From: an uncultured Pseudoruegeria sp.
GTDB lineage: Bacteria; Pseudomonadota; Alphaproteobacteria; Rhodobacterales; Rhodobacteraceae
Length of the DNA stretch: 64,000 bases
NCBI GenBank assembly: GCA_947498155.1
Contig: CANMJD010000008.1
Location: 1-64,000 of the forward strand
Reading direction: 5' to 3'
Numbering within the stretch: position 1 is the stretch's first letter; each line of letters starts with the position of its first letter. The notes under the pieces were generated by a model, which did not search any database, was not told where the DNA came from, and saw only the letters and a list, made by a program, of their open reading frames with translations. This document shows, in pieces, positions 1-8,824 of this stretch. Made by a program: the position numbers and the translations under genes.

Positions 1-75
<75 letters not shown>

Positions 76-79
<4 letters not shown>

Positions 80-446
80 TTATCGATACATATCAGTGGC
101 TTATATGCTATGTGCACAGGCTAGCCACCGCTTCCTAATTCCAACTGGAAGCTCAGTGGAAGCATATCGCGCGAAAACACTCCGTGGCATGTACGCAGCA
201 ACGGGCATTCTTAGCTATAGAGTTTTGCAGTTGGCCTAAATTGATTATTCGCGGTCTCTGCCTTGGCTCGCACGCGAAAAGCGATGCTCGCGCCTTACAT
301 GAATTCTAAAACACTTTAAGTGGCAAAAATAGTCCTACACTGTTTTATCGCATTGGGCGAAATACTTAGAACGTTGCGCATCACTTAACCAGATGCGCCC
401 TTTATTCTAGGCAGGTGCTCGTGATGCTGGATTTTTGCAAAACGCG
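76..446. other. non-coding stretch inside the left edge of the island
   Basis: No convincing gene is visible. The sequence is AT-rich by eye. An integrase gene would often lie here next to the tRNA, but there is no reading frame of that size on either strand. Confidence 0.6.
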
Positions 447-1574
447 CTAGGAGATCAAAAGATCGTCTGAAAGAATGAGCGCGGCAGCGTTGAAATAAGC
501 CACATCCACCGCATTCCCTGCGCCAGACCCATCTGCATCATAGCGTAGGGTCTCACCATCATAGAGGAACCGGTGATCGGCGGTGGAGGCATCCGCGCCA
601 AGGTGGAAAGCCTCGGCAGAGACCACACCGGGACCAAGGTTTACCAGACCGCCCTTGATCACAATGCGGTCTTCGCCCGAGGTGAAATCGGTGATCGTGT
701 CAGCGTGTTGCGTCCCAAGCGTGTCGGAGAAGATAAAACTGTCCGCCCCGCCGCCACCGGTGAGTGTATCATTGCCCGTGCGCCCATTCAGACTATTGTC
801 GGTTCCGTTGCCCACCACCAGATTGTCGAGATTATTGCCGATGGCCGTCAGCCCGTTGACCGCTTCACCGGATTTGCCGATTACGTCCTGAAGAATAATG
901 TCTTCAATCCCCAGCATCAGCTTATAGCTGTTATGGGCCAGCACCGTGTCATGGCCGTAGTCAGCCGCTTTGAGTGTCTTCTGACGCGCATTCGAGCCGC
1001 CCTCAACCGCCACATCCTCCCGATGCCGCAGGATATACGTGTCGTCCCCATGACCACCGGTGAGCGTGTCGACCCCGCGACCGCCGTCGAGCGTGTGATC
1101 TCCATCCCCGCCAGCGATACTGTTATCCAGATGGTTTCCGGTTCCGATCCTAGCGTCGCCGTTCAAGAATAAGCCTTCAACGGCGATACCCACCAGCGAA
1201 TAGTCGATTGTCGACGATACACGATCTCCAAGCGCAATTGGTTCCCATCGCTCGCGCTCAACAACCACGTCACCAGGATTATCTACGTAATATAGGTCAT
1301 CCCCTGGCCCACCCATCATTAAATCAGCTCCGGTGCCCCCAACGAGATTGTCGCTACTCAAACCTCCGTACAGCGTATCATTTCCCGCTTCGCCTCGCAG
1401 TGATGAGAGCATTGCGTTTTTGCCAATTCTTAGAACATCGTCCCCATCGTCTCCAAACAACCGATTGCGCTGCCCATTGAAGCCTTTGATTTCGTCGCTA
1501 CCCGGCGTACCCTGAAAAATGTAGGTCAGCTCGCCGAATTCCACCCTCGTTGTTATGGTTACGCCGCTTGACAC
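447..1574 (-). CDS. RTX / haemolysin-type calcium-binding repeat protein
   Basis: This 375-residue protein is built from glycine- and aspartate-rich nonapeptide repeats of the GGxGxDxLx type. They cluster at about residues 31-105 (GDDGDDVL, GEAGNDTLYGG, GGPGDDLYYVD), 150-185 (DGGRGVDTLTGG, GHGDDTYIL) and 255-305 (GRTGNDTLTGG). The C-terminal part (DTITDF...GEDRI, then DADGSGAG) resembles the tail of serralysin/RTX proteins that carry an uncleaved type I secretion signal. Such repeats bind calcium and fold after export. No protease or lipase domain is present, so this is either a short RTX protein or the tail of a once longer one. No type I secretion genes are adjacent. Confidence 0.85.
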   Translation of the reverse strand: MSSGVTITTRVEFGELTYIFQGTPGSDEIKGFNGQRNRLFGDDGDDVLRIGKNAMLSSLRGEAGNDTLYGGLSSDNLVGGTGADLMMGGPGDDLYYVDNPGDVVVERERWEPIALGDRVSSTIDYSLVGIAVEGLFLNGDARIGTGNHLDNSIAGGDGDHTLDGGRGVDTLTGGHGDDTYILRHREDVAVEGGSNARQKTLKAADYGHDTVLAHNSYKLMLGIEDIILQDVIGKSGEAVNGLTAIGNNLDNLVVGNGTDNSLNGRTGNDTLTGGGGADSFIFSDTLGTQHADTITDFTSGEDRIVIKGGLVNLGPGVVSAEAFHLGADASTADHRFLYDGETLRYDADGSGAGNAVDVAYFNAAALILSDDLLIS

Positions 1575-1640
1575 TTGTAGGTAACTCTAGTTCGAATGGT
1601 ATACTAAACTGAATTTGATAGAAGTTATGGATTTAATACA

Positions 1641-2091
1641 ATGGGTTTTGAAGTAGTAGGTGTAAATACTCTTGAAGTTACCGCAGATAATGCCTTCAAT
1701 GTCTCTGAACTTCAAGGATATATCAACGACACAAGCATTACAATGATCAGATTTTTTGACGGCAGCTATTCAATTAGCCAACCTCTGATCATTTCTCGCG
1801 ACAACCTTGAAATAGTCGGAGAAAGCCAATCTGGTGTCACCCTCAACTACACCGGGACGACTGCCGGTTCCACCCTCAAAGTTGAGTCTAGCGCCCCCCT
1901 TCCTCTTCCAAATTACACGCTCGACACTGCCGCAGGGCAGGGTATCACGACGGTCAGGATCACCTACGATGCCGCTACGCCGTTGGACGTAGGCAACACG
2001 CTATACCTGTTTGAACCCAACGACGATGCCTATCTCGACGATGATAACGCCGCGCCCATCAGATGGTTTGATAATGGTGGGCAGAGCGGGG
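1641..2091 (+). pseudogene. truncated parallel beta-helix (pectate-lyase-like) protein, N-terminal part
   Basis: About 150 residues remain. They read like the start of an extracellular right-handed beta-helix protein, with short hydrophobic strands separated by turns (MIRFFDGSYSISQPLIIS, then NLEIVGESQSGVTLNYTG). This start is common in secreted carbohydrate-active or adhesin-like proteins. The frame runs into the inverted repeat of an IS3-family element at 2092 and ends in IS sequence at 2141. No continuation is seen beyond the IS at 3343, where a different IS remnant follows, so the rest of the gene was lost. It is divergent from the RTX gene. Assignment to the beta-helix class is from pattern only. 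Confidence 0.6.
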
Positions 2092-2151
2092 TGACCTGTG
2101 CCTCAAATTCCCTCCAGCTTTGCGCGGAGTCCTTGGGTTAAATCTTTGGCG

Positions 2152-3012
2152 TTAGGCCGCCATCTTGTCTATCGCCTTTCTTTGCAAAAATTCCACGGTC
2201 GTCAGGTTGCCCAAGGCTGAATGTGGTCTGCAGCAATTGTAATCCTCTTGCCATTCTTCCCGTGCATCGCCTAACGTGCCGAACAGCGTTTCGTTAAGGC
2301 ATTCATCTCGCAACTTGCCGTTGAAGCTTTCGATAACGCCATTCTGCTGGGGTTTTCCAGGTGCGATATAGTGCCAATCGATGGCAGTTTTCTGCACCCA
2401 TTGGAGTATCGCCATGCTTGTGAACTCAGTGCCGTTGTCAGAAACGATTGTCGTCGGCATGCCCCGTTCAGCAATTACGCGATCCAACTCACGCGCGATC
2501 CGTTGACCAGATAGTGACGTGTCGGCCACCAGCACCAAGTTCTCGCGGCTGAAGTCGTCAACAACCGCCAAGATGCGAAACCTGCGCCCGTCTGTCAGCG
2601 CGTCTGACACGAAGTCCAAGCTCCAGCGTTGGTTCGGACCATCCGGCAGCACCATTGGCTTCCTCGTGCCCAATGCACGCTTTCTGCCGCCTTTGCGGCG
2701 CACCTGCAGCTTCTCTTCGGTATAGATGCGCCTGACTTTCTCGTGGTTCACCACAAAACCTTCTCGCGCGATCATCACGTGGACACGACGGCACCCAAAT
2801 CGTCGCCGTTCTCTCGAAACGCGCTTGATGGCATCACGCAGCTCAGCATCATCACCACGACGCGACAGATACCGCACCGATGACCGATCACTTGCAGCAC
2901 ATCGCACGCCCGTCGCTGGCTGACCTGATGGACGTCCATCAAATGCACCACAGCTTTCCGCTTCCCAACGGGCGTCACCATTTTTTTGAGTTGATGTCTC
3001 GCAGCATCGCAT
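2152..3012 (-). CDS. IS3-family transposase OrfB (DDE integrase core)
   Basis: This is the catalytic subunit of the IS, about 280 residues after its true start. It has an HTH_21-like N-terminal region ([18 protein letters not shown]) and then an rve-type integrase core. The acidic triad is visible as Asp in LDFVSD, Asp in VSDNGTEF and Glu in [19 protein letters not shown]. The C-terminal segment ([14 protein letters not shown]) is usual for the family. The frame is open and looks intact. In IS3 elements OrfB is normally made as an OrfAB fusion by a -1 frameshift, so the broken orfA should block active fusion protein. The exact 5' end of orfB is uncertain. Confidence 0.9.
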   Translation of the reverse strand: MRCCETSTQKNGDARWEAESCGAFDGRPSGQPATGVRCAASDRSSVRYLSRRGDDAELRDAIKRVSRERRRFGCRRVHVMIAREGFVVNHEKVRRIYTEEKLQVRRKGGRKRALGTRKPMVLPDGPNQRWSLDFVSDALTDGRRFRILAVVDDFSRENLVLVADTSLSGQRIARELDRVIAERGMPTTIVSDNGTEFTSMAILQWVQKTAIDWHYIAPGKPQQNGVIESFNGKLRDECLNETLFGTLGDAREEWQEDYNCCRPHSALGNLTTVEFLQRKAIDKMAA

Positions 3013-3279
3013 TGTCGAGCATCTGCTCAGCCAGCAACTTCTTCAGCTTGCCGTTCTCATCTTCCAACGCCCGCAACCGTTTCGCGTCGGATGGCTCCAT
3101 CCCACCATACTTTGATTTGTATTTGTAGAAAGTCGCTGAACTGATCCCCCTCTCGGCAGATTGCTTCGCAATCGCCTGCCGGGCAATGCATGCCGCCGGC
3201 ATACGTCAGCAGTCTTCTCGCCAGATTCCTGTTCCTTGATCATCGCAATGATCTGTTCGTCCGTAAATAGTGCCTTCAT
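2975..3279 (-). pseudogene. IS3-family OrfA, frameshifted by a 41-bp insertion
   Basis: The N-terminal part (MKALFTDEQIIAMIKEQESG, ending ADVCRRH) and the C-terminal part (ISSATFYKYKSKYGG, ending [10 protein letters not shown]) are typical of an OrfA helix-turn-helix plus leucine-zipper protein. They lie in different frames because 41 extra bases at 3149-3189 separate the CRRH and GISS codons. Removing those 41 bases restores one continuous frame. OrfA normally binds the inverted repeats and forms the N-terminus of OrfAB, so this copy is inactive. Confidence 0.85.
3149..3189 (-). repeat. 41-bp palindromic mini-element, copy 1 (inside IS orfA)
   Basis: Read on the minus strand it starts GCATTGCCCGGCAG, has the palindromic core GATTGCGAAGCAATC, and ends CTGCCGAGAGG. 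It interrupts orfA between the H and G codons of CRRHGISS, directly before GGGATCAG. It is 95 percent identical to copy 3 at 19986-20026 and shares both ends with copy 2 at 19778-19815. There is no target duplication. Confidence 0.8.
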
Positions 3280-3342
3280 TTGTCCGTCCTTTTGTTGGGC
3301 GGACTCTACACCATTTTGGAGGAGTTTTTGGGGCGCAGGTCA

Positions 3343-3589
3343 CCATGCAAAACGGTTTTGTGGAAAGCTTCAACGGCAGGATGCGGGATGAGTGCTTGAA
3401 CGAACACATCTTCAACAGTCTACGGCATGCACACAGTCTGATCACAGCGTGGCGAAACGACTTCAACAATCGCCGCCCGCACACAAGCCTCGCTGGCCTG
3501 ACGCCAGCAGAATATGCTAACAGGTCAAAGGAAGACCAAAACCTGACCAGAGCTAACCCAAATTAGCGGACTCAAAGGGGAGAAGGTCA
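3343..3589 (+). mobile_element. 3' remnant of a different IS3-family element
   Basis: An open frame to 3566 encodes the C-terminal end of an IS3-type OrfB (QNGFVESFNGRMRDECLNE, then RPHTSLAGLTPAEYANR) on the plus strand. It retains the catalytic Glu region but not the two catalytic Asp residues. The segment ends at 3589 with a terminal repeat whose complement starts TGACCTTCTCCCC. The 5' part is missing because the fragment abuts the IS ending at 3342. It is a dead remnant and evidence of stacked insertions. Confidence 0.82.
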
Positions 3590-3819
3590 CTCCCTACTAT
3601 CAGTATGTGAGACACCCAAAGCACGCTCCGCCCATTTGCGCATAAAACCCCGTGTCCGCACAGGCGCCGGAAATTTATACAATAAAAACATCGCAAACTG
3701 GATCTGTCGCGCAATATAAAGTAGCGATTTCGGCCAAAAGCGGTCGTACAATAGTGATCAACCGACGTCAGCAAACCTCTTAAAAGCAGCCCTTCGAAGA
3801 AATCGTTCAGACCGGTTTA

Positions 3820-4527
3820 CTATTCAACGGTCGTTTGCAGCAATTCCCGCAGATTTTGCGCCTGAACCGGGCGATCACGTAAATCGAGGGCCGAGTTCAG
3901 ATCGACAAGGTGGCTGCGCATCAGCTCTTCGGCGTTCTGTTCATCCCCATCTGCTATTGATTGCACCAGGGCGTGATGGGCGTGACTTTCACATAGCGCG
4001 CTCTCGCGCCGCCAATAAAGTGCTATGACCAGCGAAGAGCGTGCGATCAAAGTTTCGATAAACCGTCCGATCGTGTCCTGATCCGCGATCCGCGCAAGCT
4101 CAATATGGAAGCGCCCTGACAGGTTCAGCGCACGACCATTGTCACCAGCATCCATGGCTGCATGCTCTTGGGCGATGTGATCTTTCAGTATTTCAATGTC
4201 GTTTGGGGTGGCACGGCTTGCGGCGGAGCGGGCGGTGCGCGGCTCCAGTAAGGCGCGGGCTTCAAACACTTCGCGTGCCTCTCGCGGGGTCGGACTTGCG
4301 ACGAAGGCACCCTTGTTACGCTGAATTTCCACAAGCTGAACATGCGCAAGGGATTGGAGTGCCGCGCGTACAACAGTGCGAGACACGTTGTAGATTTCTC
4401 CAATTTCGTCCTCGCCCAACTTTGTACCCGGCGCGAGACGATGTTCATGGATCGCCAGCGCCAGCGCATCAGCCACCTTTTGTGTGGCATCTTGTGGTTT
4501 GGGCGTGGAGATGGGCATAGCCGACAT
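3820..4527 (-). CDS. GntR-family transcriptional regulator, FadR/FCD subfamily
   Basis: This 235-residue regulator has an N-terminal winged helix at about residues 15-75 (LGEDEIGEIYNVSRTVVRAAL) and an all-helical FCD ligand domain at about 85-215. The start at 4527 is chosen because GAAGGA precedes it; another ATG lies at 4548. It is divergent from a polyamine-type ABC importer and Asp/Glu racemase set (4750-9495). The shared upstream region holds two copies of an ATTGT...CAAT palindrome that fit a GntR operator. It probably represses itself and the importer until the imported compound binds. FCD regulators usually sense carboxylic acids, but the ligand is unknown. Confidence 0.88.
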   Translation of the reverse strand: MSAMPISTPKPQDATQKVADALALAIHEHRLAPGTKLGEDEIGEIYNVSRTVVRAALQSLAHVQLVEIQRNKGAFVASPTPREAREVFEARALLEPRTARSAASRATPNDIEILKDHIAQEHAAMDAGDNGRALNLSGRFHIELARIADQDTIGRFIETLIARSSLVIALYWRRESALCESHAHHALVQSIADGDEQNAEELMRSHLVDLNSALDLRDRPVQAQNLRELLQTTVE

Positions 4528-4587
4528 AGGTGTTTCCTTCGGAATCACTCATGCCAGAGCTATACCACGTAAACAAGGCGCGCTATA

Positions 4588-4622
4588 ATTGTATACAATA
4601 TATGACTCATATTGTGTCCAAT
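4588..4622. promoter_or_regulatory. pair of GntR-type palindromic operators
   Basis: ATTGTATACAAT at 4588-4599 is a perfect 12-bp palindrome. ATTGTGTCCAAT at 4611-4622 is a degenerate copy with the same outer bases. Start-to-start spacing is 23 bp, about two helical turns. Both lie between the divergent gntR (start 4527) and ABC operon (start 4750). The TTGTATACAA core is the usual kind of FadR-subfamily site. Binding by the adjacent regulator is inferred. Confidence 0.7.
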
Positions 4623-4749
4623 AATTGCGCATCACGAAATTTCTCCGCTCAATTTTGTGCCATCGGCCGGACTTCTTCCCAGAAACCGCAAGCACTGTTT
4701 GAACTTACGTCCTCAAAAGTGCCCACCTTGTTTCAGCACAGGAGCGAAC

Positions 4750-5733
4750 ATGACTGTAAAACACGATCTGGAACTGGTGGACGTCACCAAACGCTATGGC
4801 CCGAACGTGGCAGTAGATGCGATACAACATCGGTTCCAACCGTCCTCCTACACTTGCCTTCTTGGTCCTTCGGGCTGTGGAAAATCTTCAACCCTGAGGA
4901 TGATCGCGGGCCATGAAACTGTGACCGAAGGTTCGATTTTGTTGTCCGGGCGCGATATCTCCGATCTGCCGCCAGCCCAGCGCGGGACTGCGATGATGTT
5001 CCAGAATTATGCTTTGTTTCCGCATCTTAGCGTGCGCGAAAACATTGCCTTTAGTTTGAAAATGAAGGGGGTGGAACCCAAAGAACGCAGCACCAAAGCA
5101 GGTGAGATGCTGGAATTGGTAGACCTGACCACACTGGCCGACCGCCTGCCTGGCCAACTGTCAGGCGGGCAGCAACAACGCGTTGCGCTGGCCCGGGCGC
5201 TGATCACGCGCCCTGAGGTGCTGTTGTTGGATGAACCGCTGTCTGCGCTCGATCCGTTTTTACGCATCCGAATGCGCGCCGAACTCAAAAAGCTACAAAA
5301 AGAACTGGGGATCAGCTTTATTCATGTCACCCACGGGCAAGATGAAGCACTGGCGCTGGCCGATGAAATCGTCGTGATGAATAACGCTGTGATCGAACAG
5401 GCAGGCCCTGCGCGCGACGTATTCAACGCCCCTCAAACCCGTTTTGTGGCGCAGTTCATGGGGGGGCATAACGTGATCGCGCTCCCCAATGGGCATTTCG
5501 CAATTCGCACGGATGCTGTCACCGTCACAGCGCCAAAGCAAGGCACTTTGGACGCACAGGTGACCGCCGTTGAATACCAAGGCACTTACGTCTCGTTGCT
5601 GTCGCGTATTTCAGGCGACCAAGAGGTGACGGCCATGGTGCCCGAAGCAGAATACTTCACGAACCCGCATCACCCCGGCGACCAGATTGGTCTGCATTGG
5701 GATGCCAAAAATCTTCACCAACTGACCGCATAA
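4750..5733 (+). CDS. ABC importer ATP-binding protein, PotA-like
   Basis: This is the cytoplasmic ATPase that powers a binding-protein-dependent importer of the polyamine/opine/Fe group. It has 327 residues: Walker A GPSGCGKSS at about 39, Q-loop MMFQNYALFPH, signature LSGGQQQR at about 137, Walker B VLLLDEP at about 157, and an H-loop in FIHVTHGQDEA. A C-terminal TOBE-type domain follows residue 240. The ATG at 4750 follows AGGAGCGAAC. It is the first gene of an apparent operon with a TAT-exported binding protein, two permeases and a racemase. The substrate is not deducible; the racemase suggests an amino-acid-like or hydantoin-like molecule. Confidence 0.92.
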   Translation: MTVKHDLELVDVTKRYGPNVAVDAIQHRFQPSSYTCLLGPSGCGKSSTLRMIAGHETVTEGSILLSGRDISDLPPAQRGTAMMFQNYALFPHLSVRENIAFSLKMKGVEPKERSTKAGEMLELVDLTTLADRLPGQLSGGQQQRVALARALITRPEVLLLDEPLSALDPFLRIRMRAELKKLQKELGISFIHVTHGQDEALALADEIVVMNNAVIEQAGPARDVFNAPQTRFVAQFMGGHNVIALPNGHFAIRTDAVTVTAPKQGTLDAQVTAVEYQGTYVSLLSRISGDQEVTAMVPEAEYFTNPHHPGDQIGLHWDAKNLHQLTA

Positions 5734-5768
5734 ACCGCGGCACTTTCCCACCGACAAGGAGACGACGA

Positions 5769-7055
5769 ATGACCAAATTTACTTCCCGGGCTGGCCTGAG
5801 CCGCCGCACATTGCTAAAGGGTGCCGCATCTACAGCAATCACCGCTGGCGCGACATCCCTTGGCGCGCCAATGCTTTGGGCGCAAAATATCAAAGACATT
5901 ACCATCCGCCAGTTCGGCACGGGAGTGTCCAATCTTAACGAAGTGGCAACACAGGTAAAAGAAGACCTCGGCTTCACGCTGGAAATGACGGCGCTCGACA
6001 CTGACAGCGTCACACAGCGCGCGGCGACACAGCCAAACAGCTTTGACATTGCCGACATCGAATACTTTATCTGTAAAAAGGTCTGGGCCGCAGGTAATTT
6101 GCAGGCGATGGACACGTCCAAGCTGGCCAACTACGACAAGATCGTCGGTATCTTCCGTGATGGTAAGCTGACACCAGAAAGCAAAATCGCCCAAGGAACA
6201 GCTCCGCACACCGTCGGTTTTACTTCCGGTCAGAATGGTACTGATTTTGTGCAAGAAGAATCCGGATGGATGACCCTGATCCCGACAATCTACAACGCGG
6301 ACACTCTGGGTATTCGCCCCGACCTGATCGGCCGTCCGATCAACAATTGGTCCGAGCTACTGAACCCTGAATTCAAAGGCAAGGCGTCAATCCTCGACAT
6401 CTCCTCCATCGGCATTATGGACATGGCGATGGTCGTGGAATCCATGGGCGAATACACCTACCCAGACAAAGGCAACATGACCAAAGAAGAAATCGATATG
6501 ACCATCGGCATCTTCACAGAAGCCAAAAACAACGGTCAGTTCCGCGCCTTCTGGAAGTCGTTCGATGAAAGCGTGAACTTGATGGCCTCCGGCGAAGTTG
6601 TGATACAATCCATGTGGTCGCCGGCAATCACAGCCGTCAAATCCCAAGGTATTCCTTGCGTCTACCAGCCGCTCGAAGAAGGCTACCGCTCATGGGGCGG
6701 CGGCCTTGGTATCTCGGCCGCGTTGTCCGGTATCGAGCTTGATGCAGCCTATGAATATATCAACTGGTACCTCTCCGGCTGGGTTGGCGGCTTCTTGATG
6801 AGGCAGGGATATTACTCTGCTGTGCCGGAAACCTCAAAGGCCTTTATGTCAGAAAATGAATGGGGCTTCTGGTTCGAGGGCAAAGAAGCCACGGGCGACA
6901 TCGCATCGCCGTTCGGTGACAAGCTGGCTGGCGCTGGAGAAGTGCGTGATGGCGGCTCGTTCAATGACCGTATGGGCGCTGTGGCGTGCTGGAACTCTGT
7001 CATGGATGAAAACCAATACATGGTTCGCAAATGGAACGAATTTATCGCGGCTTAA
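5769..7055 (+). CDS. extracellular solute-binding protein (PotD-like), TAT signal
   Basis: This 428-residue periplasmic binding protein delivers the solute to the permeases. The N-terminus carries a twin-arginine signal (LSRRTLLKGAAS, then a hydrophobic run and an Ala-rich cleavage region ending MLWAQ), so it is exported folded. The body has the type 2 periplasmic binding fold pattern of spermidine/putrescine-type proteins (YNADTLG, ELLNPEFKGKASILD, YINWYLSG). The start is the ATG at 5769 after AAGGAGACGACGA. It lies 35 bp after the ATPase gene and is followed by a strong hairpin before the permease genes, an arrangement that usually keeps binding-protein mRNA more abundant. Confidence 0.9.
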   Translation: MTKFTSRAGLSRRTLLKGAASTAITAGATSLGAPMLWAQNIKDITIRQFGTGVSNLNEVATQVKEDLGFTLEMTALDTDSVTQRAATQPNSFDIADIEYFICKKVWAAGNLQAMDTSKLANYDKIVGIFRDGKLTPESKIAQGTAPHTVGFTSGQNGTDFVQEESGWMTLIPTIYNADTLGIRPDLIGRPINNWSELLNPEFKGKASILDISSIGIMDMAMVVESMGEYTYPDKGNMTKEEIDMTIGIFTEAKNNGQFRAFWKSFDESVNLMASGEVVIQSMWSPAITAVKSQGIPCVYQPLEEGYRSWGGGLGISAALSGIELDAAYEYINWYLSGWVGGFLMRQGYYSAVPETSKAFMSENEWGFWFEGKEATGDIASPFGDKLAGAGEVRDGGSFNDRMGAVACWNSVMDENQYMVRKWNEFIAA

Positions 7056-7065
7056 GCTGACGAAT

Positions 7066-7092
7066 GGGTGCGCCTTCATAAGAGGCGCACCC
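7066..7092 (+). terminator. strong intra-operon hairpin after the binding-protein gene
   Basis: GGGTGCGCCT (7066-7075) and AGGCGCACCC (7083-7092) form a perfect 10-bp stem with a 7-base loop, with no T-run after it. It lies between the binding-protein stop and the permease start. It probably acts as an mRNA stabiliser or partial terminator that sets a binding protein to permease ratio. A hairpin in the same relative position occurs at 32460-32483 in the second importer. Confidence 0.7.
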
Positions 7093-7124
7093 GCATTCAA
7101 TACCTTAATACAAAGCCTCCCAAA

Positions 7125-7988
7125 ATGAAAAAGCTCCTCGAAAATCGCAACCTGTCCGGCTGGCTCATGGTCTCGCCACTTGCCATCGTACTACTGGTTT
7201 TTCTTCTGATGCCGATCATCTTGATTGTTATCGTGAGTTTTTGGCGGGCCACCGAATTTTCTATCATTCCCGCATTTGAATTCGACAACTACGAATTTCT
7301 GTTCGGGTCATCCGTGACCTACAAAGTGTTCTTCAATACGTTCAAATATGCGCTGATCACTTGGGCCTGCACATTGGTGATCGGGTTCACGGTTGCCTAT
7401 TATCTAGCGTTCCATATCCGCAGCCTGACGTGGCAGGTGGCGCTGTTTTTAGTATGTACGATCCCGTTCTTGACCTCCAACATCATCCGCATGATCTCTT
7501 GGATCCCTTTCCTCGGGCGCAACGGGATTGCCAATTCAACATTGATGTCATGGGGCGTTATCGACGAACCGCTCGAATGGCTCTTGTTCAGTGACTTTTC
7601 TGTCATCCTCGCCTTCGTCCACCTTTACACGCTGTTCATGGTCGTCCCGATTTTCAACACGATGATGCGCATCGACAAAAGCCTGATCGAGGCCGCACGC
7701 GACGCAGGCGCAAACGGCGCGCAAATCCTGTGGAACGTCGTAATCCCCTTGACGAAACCGGGGATCATGATCGGCACCATTTTTGTTGTCACGCTGGTGA
7801 TGGGCGATTTTATCACAGTGCGCTTCATGAGCGGTAGCCAATCGGCCAATGTGGGCCGCCTGATTTCGAACGACATTGCGCTGCTCCAATATCCAAGCGC
7901 ATCGGCCACGGCGATTGTGTTGCTCGCAACTGTGTTGATCACAATTGGCATCCTGCTGCGTTTTGTCGACATTCGGAAGGAACTGTAA
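7125..7988 (+). CDS. ABC importer permease, PotB-like
   Basis: This inner-membrane permease subunit has 287 residues and about six hydrophobic segments, the first at residues 12-35. The cytoplasmic EAA loop that docks on the ATPase is visible (IEAARDAGANGAQILWNVV, then IPLTKPG) at about residue 190. The ATG at 7125 is chosen because the protein then begins with the short charged segment typical before the first helix (MKKLLENRNLSGW). Its stop overlaps the next start by one base (TAATG), indicating translational coupling with the second permease. Confidence 0.92.
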   Translation: MKKLLENRNLSGWLMVSPLAIVLLVFLLMPIILIVIVSFWRATEFSIIPAFEFDNYEFLFGSSVTYKVFFNTFKYALITWACTLVIGFTVAYYLAFHIRSLTWQVALFLVCTIPFLTSNIIRMISWIPFLGRNGIANSTLMSWGVIDEPLEWLLFSDFSVILAFVHLYTLFMVVPIFNTMMRIDKSLIEAARDAGANGAQILWNVVIPLTKPGIMIGTIFVVTLVMGDFITVRFMSGSQSANVGRLISNDIALLQYPSASATAIVLLATVLITIGILLRFVDIRKEL

Positions 7989-8824
7989 TGGAACCCCGCT
8001 CTCGCTCATTCTACATTCTGTCCGCTTTTTTCGGGCTGTTCGTCCTGTTTTTGTACGGCCCGACCCTGACCATCGGCATTTTGTCGTTCCAAGGAGAAGG
8101 CGGCGGCCTGACATTCCCCATGCGCGGCGTGTCGTTATATTGGTTCTACGATCTGTTCGAACAACAGGCCGTCGGCGACATCTGGGGCAGTTTTCGCCGT
8201 TCCATCGTATTGGGCCTGATGGTGATGGTCACAACGGTGGTCGTGTCGGTCACAGGGGGGCTCGCGTTTCGCAAAAAGTTCCTAGGCTCGGGCATCCTGT
8301 TTTACCTGATCATTACGGCACTGGTGATCCCGTCAATCCTGGTTTCGCTGGGCGTGGGTCTGTTGTTCTCGCAAAGTGGGTTAAACGTACACTGGTCCAC
8401 ATCTGGTTTTGGCGCGCAACTGACGTGGACGCTGCCATTCGGCCTGCTCATTATGTTCGCCGTCTTCAACCGGTTCGACAAAAGCTACGAGGAAGCCGCT
8501 CGTGATCTTGGGGCATCCCCTTGGCAGACCATCCGCTATGTCGTGCTGCCGATCATCGCGCCCTCGCTGATTGGCGTGGCCTTGTTCGGCTTCACGCTTA
8601 GTTATGACGAATTCGCGCGCACCCTGCTGACAGCAGGCAGCTACAATACACTTCCGTTGGAAATCTACGGGATGACGACCAATGTGACCTCGCCGGTGCT
8701 TTATGCGCTCGGGACGCTGACGACATTGTTCTCTCTGCTGATCATCGGGGCGTTTCTTACCCTGGCACTGCTGAGTAACCGGCGCAAAGCACGCGCAGGC
8801 AGTGACGCAGGAAGGGCCGTTTGA
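7988..8824 (+). CDS. ABC importer permease, PotC-like
   Basis: This second inner-membrane permease has 278 residues and six predicted membrane segments. The EAA loop reads EEAARDLGASPWQTIRYVV followed by LPIIAP. It pairs with the preceding permease to form the channel. The start overlaps the upstream stop (TAATG at 7986-7990), and its own stop TGA overlaps the ATG of the racemase gene (8822-8826). The whole set is therefore translationally coupled. Confidence 0.92.
   Translation: MEPRSRSFYILSAFFGLFVLFLYGPTLTIGILSFQGEGGGLTFPMRGVSLYWFYDLFEQQAVGDIWGSFRRSIVLGLMVMVTTVVVSVTGGLAFRKKFLGSGILFYLIITALVIPSILVSLGVGLLFSQSGLNVHWSTSGFGAQLTWTLPFGLLIMFAVFNRFDKSYEEAARDLGASPWQTIRYVVLPIIAPSLIGVALFGFTLSYDEFARTLLTAGSYNTLPLEIYGMTTNVTSPVLYALGTLTTLFSLLIIGAFLTLALLSNRRKARAGSDAGRAV

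Larger units (their letters stand above)
2092..3342 (-). mobile_element. IS3-family insertion sequence with broken orfA
   Basis: The terminal inverted repeats are imperfect: the left end at 2092 reads TGACCTGTGCCTCAAA, and the complement of the right end, from 3342, reads TGACCTGCGCCCCAAA. Two transposase frames, orfA and orfB, lie on the minus strand in the IS3 arrangement. The length is 1251 bp. No target duplication is visible: GGG precedes the element and CCA follows it. The right flank is a fragment of another IS, which suggests a deletion or recombination next to the element after insertion. orfA is interrupted by a 41-bp palindromic insertion, so the element is unlikely to move on its own. 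Confidence 0.88.
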
